Shown here piece by piece: positions 10,339-13,893 of a DNA stretch of 13,893 nt. The number at the start of each line of letters is the position of its first letter. Position 1 is the first letter of the stretch. Both the position numbers and the translations under genes were made by a program. This DNA is from Verrucomicrobiota bacterium. GTDB taxonomy: Bacteria > Verrucomicrobiota > Verrucomicrobiia > Chthoniobacterales > UBA10450. The notes beneath the pieces are model-generated. The model saw nothing but the letters and a program-made list of their open reading frames with translations. It was not told the DNA's origin and ran no database searches. The DNA lies in the NCBI GenBank assembly GCA_003219945.1, contig QHQV01000279.1:2308-16200 (forward strand), read 5' to 3'.

Positions 10339-10359
10339 TTCACAGAAACACCGTACAAT
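10331..10359 (+). promoter_or_regulatory. Possible promoter giving a (near-)leaderless adenosyltransferase mRNA
   Basis: TACAAT at 10354-10359 is a good -10 box (five of six consensus bases) and lies only six nt before the ATG at 10366, so transcription would begin at or next to the start codon. The -35 position is occupied by the right arm of the palindrome (TTTCGG, 10331-10336), a poor match to consensus, as expected for a regulated promoter. No Shine-Dalgarno precedes the ATG, which fits a leaderless message. This is an inference from position only. Confidence 0.3.
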
Positions 10360-10365
10360 TTACTG

Positions 10366-10926
10366 ATGTCCATCATCACCAAAACTGGCGACAAAGGCGA
10401 AACGTCGTTGATGTACGGACGGCGACTATCAAAAGCCGATCCGCGCGTCGACGCCTATGGAAGCGTTGATGAGTTGAGCGCCGCACTTGGTCTCGCCCGG
10501 TCCATTGCTACTGATAAATTTCTTTCGGATCAAATCCTCGCGGCGCAAAGAGATTTAATCGTCGTGATGGGCGAACTAGCAACGGCGCCATCCGACCACG
10601 AACGGTATGCCAAAGATGGTTTTCATCTCACTACAACCGAGATGGTCGATCGAATCACTGCGGTAGTTTTCGAGCTTGAGAAGAATAAATCGCTGTATCC
10701 CAAGGACTGGGTTGTCCCCGGTGGGACGCAGGTTTCTGCGGCATTGGATTTTGCTCGCACAACATGCCGCCGCGCAGAGCGACACATTGCCGCATTTAGC
10801 GCCGACGAAAAAGATTTCAATCCAGAGATTTTGCGTTACCTGAACCGACTTTCGGATCTTTGCTGGGTGCTCGCTAGGTACGCCGAAAACACGCGCAATC
10901 ATCCAGTTAGCGACGTATTGCCGTGA
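10366..10926 (+). CDS. PduO-type ATP:cob(I)alamin adenosyltransferase
   Basis: This 186-residue protein belongs to the PduO/MMAB family, cytosolic trimers that transfer the adenosyl group of ATP to cob(I)alamin and make coenzyme B12. The ATP-binding N-terminus is TKTGDKGETSL (residues 5-15). YGSVDELSAALG follows at 31-42. The catalytic helix block GGTQVSAALDFARTTCRRAER ends in C134-R135-R136-A137-E138-R139, whose Arg and Glu match the nucleotide- and magnesium-binding residues of the human enzyme. The C-terminal signature is LRYLNRLSDLCWVLARYAE. It is not part of the polymerase operon and no other cobalamin gene is visible, so it may serve salvage of external corrinoids. Length and motifs are complete. 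Subfamily names such as cobO or pduO are left out because only the family is clear. Confidence 0.93.
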   Translation: MSIITKTGDKGETSLMYGRRLSKADPRVDAYGSVDELSAALGLARSIATDKFLSDQILAAQRDLIVVMGELATAPSDHERYAKDGFHLTTTEMVDRITAVVFELEKNKSLYPKDWVVPGGTQVSAALDFARTTCRRAERHIAAFSADEKDFNPEILRYLNRLSDLCWVLARYAENTRNHPVSDVLP

Positions 10927-11013
10927 CGCGGCTTGGATTGCGCTGCAATCCGGCATCAAAATTGGCAACCGTGCGGCAGCAGGCCCTTGCCGGAAATGTT
11001 ATGGATGCCCCAC

Positions 11014-11771
11014 ATGAAATTGGTATCAGCTTTGGCCGCGTTATTGTTTTGCGTCTCGAATGCGAAAGCGCACGAGGCGATTTTTGCCTGGACTTACACC
11101 ACGGACCTTACAGCAAAAGGTCATGGTGAATTCGAGCAATGGATTACGCCGCGTTGGGAGAAGGAACACGGCAGCTATAGCGTGATTGATTTTCGTGAGG
11201 AGGTTGAATACGGCGTGAGCGACGATTTTCAGATCGCGCTCTATCTGAATCACCACTACGTCTATACGAACGACGACATTCCCGTGGCAAATCCGGTCCA
11301 TCCGAAAAGACGCTTGCCGGGCGTTTACGAAACCGGCGGTGAGGACGTCCACGCGGGACACGATCCCGCGACGCCGTTCGACAGTTACCACTTTGAGTCG
11401 GTTTCTTTTGAATCGATTTATCGGTTGCTAAGCCCTTATAAAACCGCAATAGGACTCGGCTTTATTTCGAGCCCAGCATTGGCGCTCAGGAAACCGAGTT
11501 GGAATGGAAGATCCTCCTGCAAAAAAACTGGCTCGAGGACCGACTCGTTTGGGCGCTGAACATCATCTACGAGCTCCAATTCGAGAAGGAAGAGGAAGGT
11601 GAGTGGGAACGCGACGCTGTGTTCGAGTGGTTCACTGGAATTTCCTATCGGTTCATCCGCAATTGGTCAGCTGGCAACCGCCTGATTTTTAAAGCTGCCT
11701 ATGAGATCGATATCACGTTTTCCTGCAAGCTCGAAGATTTCTGGGCCGAACAGACGCGGCACAAAACGTGA
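11014..11771 (+). pseudogene. Frameshifted secreted/outer-membrane beta-barrel-like protein (resembles the DUF6662 type)
   Basis: ATG 11014 begins MKLVSALAALLFCVSNAKA, a classical signal peptide with an Ala-x-Ala cleavage site before HEAIFAWTYTTDL. The mature part is rich in alternating aromatic residues (GEFEQWITPRW, FREEVEYGVSDDFQIALYLN), as expected of a beta-barrel. From memory it recalls the DUF6662 proteins of Verrucomicrobiota. After AIGLGF the reading frame breaks at about 11461-11463. The other frame continues YFEPSIGAQETELEWKILL down to 11771, so one T seems lost from a T-run (GGCTTTATTTC instead of GGCTTTTATTTC). After RNWSAG (about 11676) the sequence stops looking like a barrel, and the last strands expected of such a protein are missing. 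Function is unknown. It is either a decaying gene or one with sequence errors. Confidence 0.55.
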
Positions 11772-11824
11772 GGAAGGAGTCGGTCCCGATGATCGTCCGC
11801 ACGAAAGCGCTAGTCTGAAATTGG

Positions 11825-11841
11825 TTCACGTATTTTGTGAA
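11825..11841. promoter_or_regulatory. Inverted repeat upstream of vapB, possible autoregulatory operator
   Basis: TTCAC (11825-11829) and GTGAA (11837-11841) form perfect 5-bp arms around seven AT-rich bases, 17 nt before the vapB ATG. VapB-VapC complexes usually repress their own operon at such short inverted repeats. The arms are short enough to occur by chance, so this is only a candidate. Confidence 0.25.
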
Positions 11842-11858
11842 ATGACGACATTCAAAGT

Positions 11859-12068
11859 ATGAAAATCACGGTTGACATTTCTGAGGATGATTTGCGCGAA
11901 ATCCAACGCCATTCCGGCGAACAGAAAAAAGGGCCCGCCATTCAAAAGTTTATTGCTGAAAAGCTGAAGCTGGCGCGCCGACGCGAGATTAGCCGCAAAT
12001 TCCTTACCGGCGAATGGAGCGCCGATCTGCCTTCGATCGAAAAACTTCGTAAAGATCGTGTCCTGTGA
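11859..12068 (+). CDS. vapB: VapB-like antitoxin
   Basis: This is a 69-residue, strongly charged protein. The N-terminus MKITVDISEDDLREIQRHSG looks like the beta-strand plus helix of a ribbon-helix-helix type DNA-binding antitoxin. It is followed by a basic helix (AIQKFIAEKLKLARRREISR) and a C-terminal tail (FLTGEWSADLPSIEKLRKDR) of the sort that wraps around a PIN toxin. Its last codon and stop overlap the start of vapC by four nt (GTGA, 12065-12068), the usual antitoxin-toxin coupling. The antitoxin frame itself is intact. No clear Shine-Dalgarno is seen before ATG 11859. The family call rests on length, layout and the partner rather than on a diagnostic motif. Confidence 0.7.
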   Translation: MKITVDISEDDLREIQRHSGEQKKGPAIQKFIAEKLKLARRREISRKFLTGEWSADLPSIEKLRKDRVL

Positions 12069-12468
12069 GTTACGTCATCGATTCCTCTATCTGGGTCGAT
12101 TTCTTCCGGGCCGCCTCGCCTGCTGCCTTGAAACATCAGGCCGCGAAACTGATCGATGATGAACGCGCCATGCTCTGCGAACCGGTGTTGTTTGAACTAC
12201 TCCGGGCTACTCCCGCGGCTGCGCGAAGAAATGTGCAGTCGCAGCTCGATCTTTTCCCGCTCGCTCCGACTCCGCGTGGGCTCTGGCACGATGCTGCACA
12301 GCTCGGGCAAAAATGTCTTGGCCGCGGCTTTGTCCCGGCCGCGATTTGCTCATCGCGCAGGTCTGCCTCGATCAGAACCTGGAGCTGATCACATTCGCTC
12401 GAAATTTTGCCGGGATCGCGGGCGTAAGTTCACTGCGTGTCCGGGTCCTCGATCGCGCCTCAAAATAA
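12065..12468 (+). pseudogene. vapC: VapC-like PIN-domain toxin, frameshifted and lacking some catalytic acids
   Basis: A GTG start at 12065 overlaps vapB. The N-terminus MSYVIDSSIWVDFFR carries the first PIN acid (D6), and E44 in EPVLFELL is the second. After GRGFVPAA the frame breaks at about 12343. One frame ends at 12388; another continues LLIAQVCLDQNLELITFARN to a TAA at 12466-12468. Adding one G restores GCG-GAT-TTG, giving the conserved D-LLIAQ (third acid) and a 134-residue protein of normal VapC length. VapC toxins are Mg2+-dependent RNases, many of which cut tRNA. In the repaired protein the family's T-x-D-x-D-F segment reads TFARNF, so the later Asp residues are replaced by Ala and Asn. 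The toxin is therefore probably dead even if the frameshift is a sequencing error. Confidence 0.75.
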
Positions 12469-12740
12469 GAATGCCGCAATCGCGAAACAAAGACCTTAAA
12501 TCCAAGCTCGTTGAGCAGGTCTATGCGCAACTCTGCGCGCCGGTCAAAACACGCGATGACCCACTGCGTCTTTTTGTGCACACTCGAAGCGATAGGGGCG
12601 AAAGAAAATTTGATGTTAAACGTTGAGACGCAAAAAAAACGCAATCACGCTGACTGCAATTCTCGGACGTGGCTCACGTCCCGTTCGCCAACAGGGCAGA
12701 CATCGGAGTGCTTCCACGGTTGCGACCACGATGGTTTTGC
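12469..12740. other. Intergenic stretch between vapC and the opposing DUF2283 gene
   Basis: I recognise no gene in these 272 nt. A 51-codon frame (12471-12626, + strand, starting MPQSRNKDLKSKLVEQ) follows the restored vapC stop by two nt but has no family resemblance I know. An eight-A run lies at about 12635. The two flanking gene pairs converge on this stretch. It has no clear terminator hairpin with T-run on either strand. Confidence 0.4.
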
Positions 12741-12941
12741 CTACACCGCCTCAAATTCCAGAGCCGTGGTTTTCAAATTCGAGGTGCGCTTGGACAAGTA
12801 GAGCATTTCGACTCCAACGACCTCGTCTTTCTCGTTATAATCGAGAATCACACCAGGCGCGACTTCCTCCGACTCAATGATCTTGGAATCATCCAAACGT
12901 AGGTAAAGTGCGTCGGCTTCCTTGTCCACGTGCAACCTCAT
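12741..12941 (-). CDS. DUF2283 family small protein
   Basis: This 66-residue protein has the DUF2283 pattern: VDKEADALYLRLDD at residues 5-18, then a short ESEEVAPGVILDYNEKDEVVGVE block that forms a beta-hairpin in the family. The tail (LKTTALEFEAV) is normal. The molecular function of DUF2283 is not established; members often lie next to small toxin-like genes such as DUF4258 and are suspected antitoxins. Here the ATG overlaps the stop of the upstream DUF4258 gene by four nt (ATGA, 12938-12941), so the two are translationally coupled. It converges with vapBC. The frame is intact. Confidence 0.8.
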   Translation of the reverse strand: MRLHVDKEADALYLRLDDSKIIESEEVAPGVILDYNEKDEVVGVEMLYLSKRTSNLKTTALEFEAV

Positions 12942-13190
12942 AATTTGCCTTTCATTTTGCGATCGAAGAATACACTCACCACCCGCTTCGGTTCAACTGT
13001 CCTATTCACAGTCACTCGAAGCACTCGCCCGCCAAACTCAGGGATCCGGCGAAAACACCTCTGGACTGTCGCGTCATTCGGGTCCGGCAGAGTGAACTCA
13101 GGCGCTTGGAGCGTACGTTCGACCCACTCGATGGGAATCTCGCGTTCAGGCAAGGCTCTCTGCGCGTGTTTGGTCAGGTTGAAATTTCAT
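12938..13190 (-). CDS. DUF4258 family small protein with frameshift near its start
   Basis: The body reads LPEREIPIEWVERTLQAPEF, then a long PDPNDATVQRCFRRIPEFGG linker and RVLRVTVNRTVEPKRVVSVFFD, ending KMKGKL; this is the DUF4258 layout with its typical V-FFDR end. The conserved N-terminal strand FNLTKHAQRA is encoded just before, in the same frame, but has no start codon. ATG 13190 (AAATTT next) lies one nt out of frame and has GGAG six nt upstream. Removing the base at 13181 gives MKFNLTKHAQRALPERE and an 83-residue protein. So an extra base, or a sequencing error, cuts the real start off. A TTG at 13153 could restart translation but would lose the first strand. DUF4258 proteins are suspected RNase-like toxins; with DUF2283 this is a candidate toxin-antitoxin pair. 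Confidence 0.7.
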
Positions 13191-13256
13191 TCCACACTCC
13201 AGCTTGCCAAAGCACTTTGCGATTGTCCCGCCGATTTGCATCTGTGGCGGCCGTGT

Positions 13257-13321
13257 GCGACCGCCTTTCGATTGGGGAGCGCATGCGCCCTCGCGTGCTG
13301 GCGAGCGCGCATCGCGGTCGC
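13257..13321. repeat. GC-rich inverted repeat in intergenic DNA
   Basis: GCGACCGC (13257-13264) and GCGGTCGC (13314-13321) are exact reverse complements enclosing about 49 nt. Inside lies a 10-bp palindrome GCGCATGCGC (13280-13289). The stretch upstream of the DUF4258 start contains no convincing gene on either strand. It may be a palindromic intergenic element or just GC-rich sequence; copies elsewhere in the genome would decide. Confidence 0.35.
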
Positions 13322-13362
13322 GAAGTTCGAGTTGAGCTGACTTTAAGATCTTGGCATGCCGC

Positions 13363-13400
13363 TTCCTTCGTCATTCGACACTTGTCATTCGTCATTCACG
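13363..13400. repeat. GTCATTC heptamer cluster
   Basis: GTCATTC occurs three times in under 30 nt: 13370-13376, 13384-13390 and 13391-13397, the last two in direct tandem. The reverse strand translates as MTNDKCRMTKE, a recurring artefactual reading that I associate, from memory, with an intergenic repeat found in verrucomicrobial genomes. It should be treated as repeat DNA, not as the start of a protein. Confidence 0.45.
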
Positions 13401-13452
13401 GCACATTCTGCTCATTCCCGGAACATCATCAGTGGAACACCTGTGAGAGAAC

Positions 13453-13893
13453 GGAGCTGACGGGATCAGCGACGTAGAAGGTAAAGTCGCGAGGGTAGCG
13501 ACGAGTGAGCCGGGAGGCGAGCGAGTTTCAATGGAGCGAATGGGATGAGCGACATGGCCGGTAAAGCCGCGAGGGAAGTGGTTGAGCCGAGCGGGAGCGA
13601 GCGAGATACAATGTTGCTGGGGGCGGGATCAGCGACCAACCTACGCCAAGGCTACGGCGAGGCGGGCATAGAACACGACGCGATCGAGGGAATGGTGCTT
13701 TTGGGGAAAGCGACATAGAAGGCAAAGCCGCGGTGGGTAGCGGCGAGTGAGCTGGGAAGGGAACGAGTTTCAATCGCGCTGGTAGACGGCAACGCAGCTA
13801 GGTAGCTGGCGCGAGCACGGGGCCGCGCGAGTGATCAACATACACGCGACGCGAGTAGGAGTGAGTGAGCGTGGGCAGCAAACGAGCTTCAAT
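13453..13893. repeat. Degenerate tandem array of ~80-nt units with a covarying hairpin
   Basis: Units end in a CAAT-type box: GAGTTTCAAT (ends 13532), GAGATACAAT (13612), GAGTTTCAAT (13774) and GAGCTTCAAT (13893). Spacings are 80, 162 and 119 nt, so the basic unit is about 80 nt; the 162-nt interval holds a strongly diverged extra unit, and the last interval one and a half. Units 1 (13453-13532) and 2 (13533-13612) both start GGAGC and are about two-thirds identical without gaps. Other shared blocks are GCGACATAGAAGG-like, AAAGCCGCGAGGG-like and GAGTGAGC. A hairpin recurs mid-unit: GTCGC/GCGAC (13486-13502), GCCGC/GTGGT (13566-13582), GCCGC/GCGGC (13727-13744) and CAGCT/AGCTG (13795-13808). 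The array runs off the window's right edge. No convincing reading frame is present. Confidence 0.7.

Noticed and set aside
12471..12626. 51-codon + strand frame after the restored vapC stop
   Set aside because: No recognisable family, no ribosome-binding site and no conserved motif; kept only as a note in the intergenic entry.
13174..13395. Minus-strand frame starting MTNDKCRMTKEA
   Set aside because: The start is the translation of GTCATTC-type repeats, and the remainder crosses the GC-rich inverted repeat and the DUF4258 start; no protein family resemblance.
12930..13477. Plus-strand open frames of 120-136 codons opposite DUF4258/DUF2283 and the repeats
   Set aside because: The minus-strand genes have clear family signatures; the plus-strand translations are Ser/Arg/Leu-rich shadows running into repeat DNA.
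13528..13773. 81-codon minus-strand frame in the repeat array
   Set aside because: Pro/Ser/Arg-rich translation of the repeat units; spacings of 80 and 162 nt would not keep one frame across units.
13453..13893. Possible CRISPR array (repeats ending like ATTGAAAC on the minus strand)
   Set aside because: The similarity spans the whole ~80-nt unit instead of a short constant repeat with unrelated spacers. Units are only about two-thirds identical, spacing is irregular (80, 162, 119) and no cas gene is present.

Overview
This window is a ribosomal-protein/RNA-polymerase segment of a bacterial chromosome followed by a short, decaying accessory stretch. The organism is probably a member of Verrucomicrobiota, perhaps a soil Chthoniobacterales/Spartobacteria-like lineage. 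I infer this from the flavour of RpoB and RpoC, an outer-membrane-type protein of a kind I associate with that phylum, and intergenic GTCATTC heptamers whose reverse strand reads MTNDKCRMTKE. No database search was possible, so the assignment is moderate at best.

Positions 1-185 hold the C-terminal end of a TPR protein. From 342 to 10294, all on the + strand, lie rplA (L1), rplJ (L10), rplL (L7/L12), rpoB and rpoC, which encode the L1 and stalk proteins and the two large polymerase subunits. The gene order is classical except that rplK (L11), normally just upstream of rplA, is absent. A good sigma70-type promoter (TTGACA, 16 nt, TACGTT) precedes rplA instead. The rplJ-rplL gap holds three consecutive hairpins. 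rpoB is interrupted at about 4263 by what looks like a 40-nt deletion, which breaks the frame of an essential gene and is therefore suspect.

From 10295 onward the content changes. An 18-bp perfect palindrome precedes a PduO-type cob(I)alamin adenosyltransferase gene (10366-10926). Next come a frameshifted, C-terminally degraded secreted beta-barrel-like gene, a vapBC toxin-antitoxin pair with a frameshifted and catalytically doubtful VapC, and, on the opposite strand, an overlapping DUF4258/DUF2283 pair that also carries a frameshift at its start.

The right end (about 13200-13893) is GC-rich and non-coding. It has a long-spaced inverted repeat, the GTCATTC heptamers, and a degenerate tandem array of roughly 80-nt units, each ending in a CAAT-type box. 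Most units contain a small hairpin whose two arms change together from copy to copy. This array is the most interesting undescribed structure here. It is not a CRISPR. The number of indels (rpoB, the barrel gene, vapC, DUF4258) means that assembly error and real gene decay must be separated before any biology is read into the broken genes.
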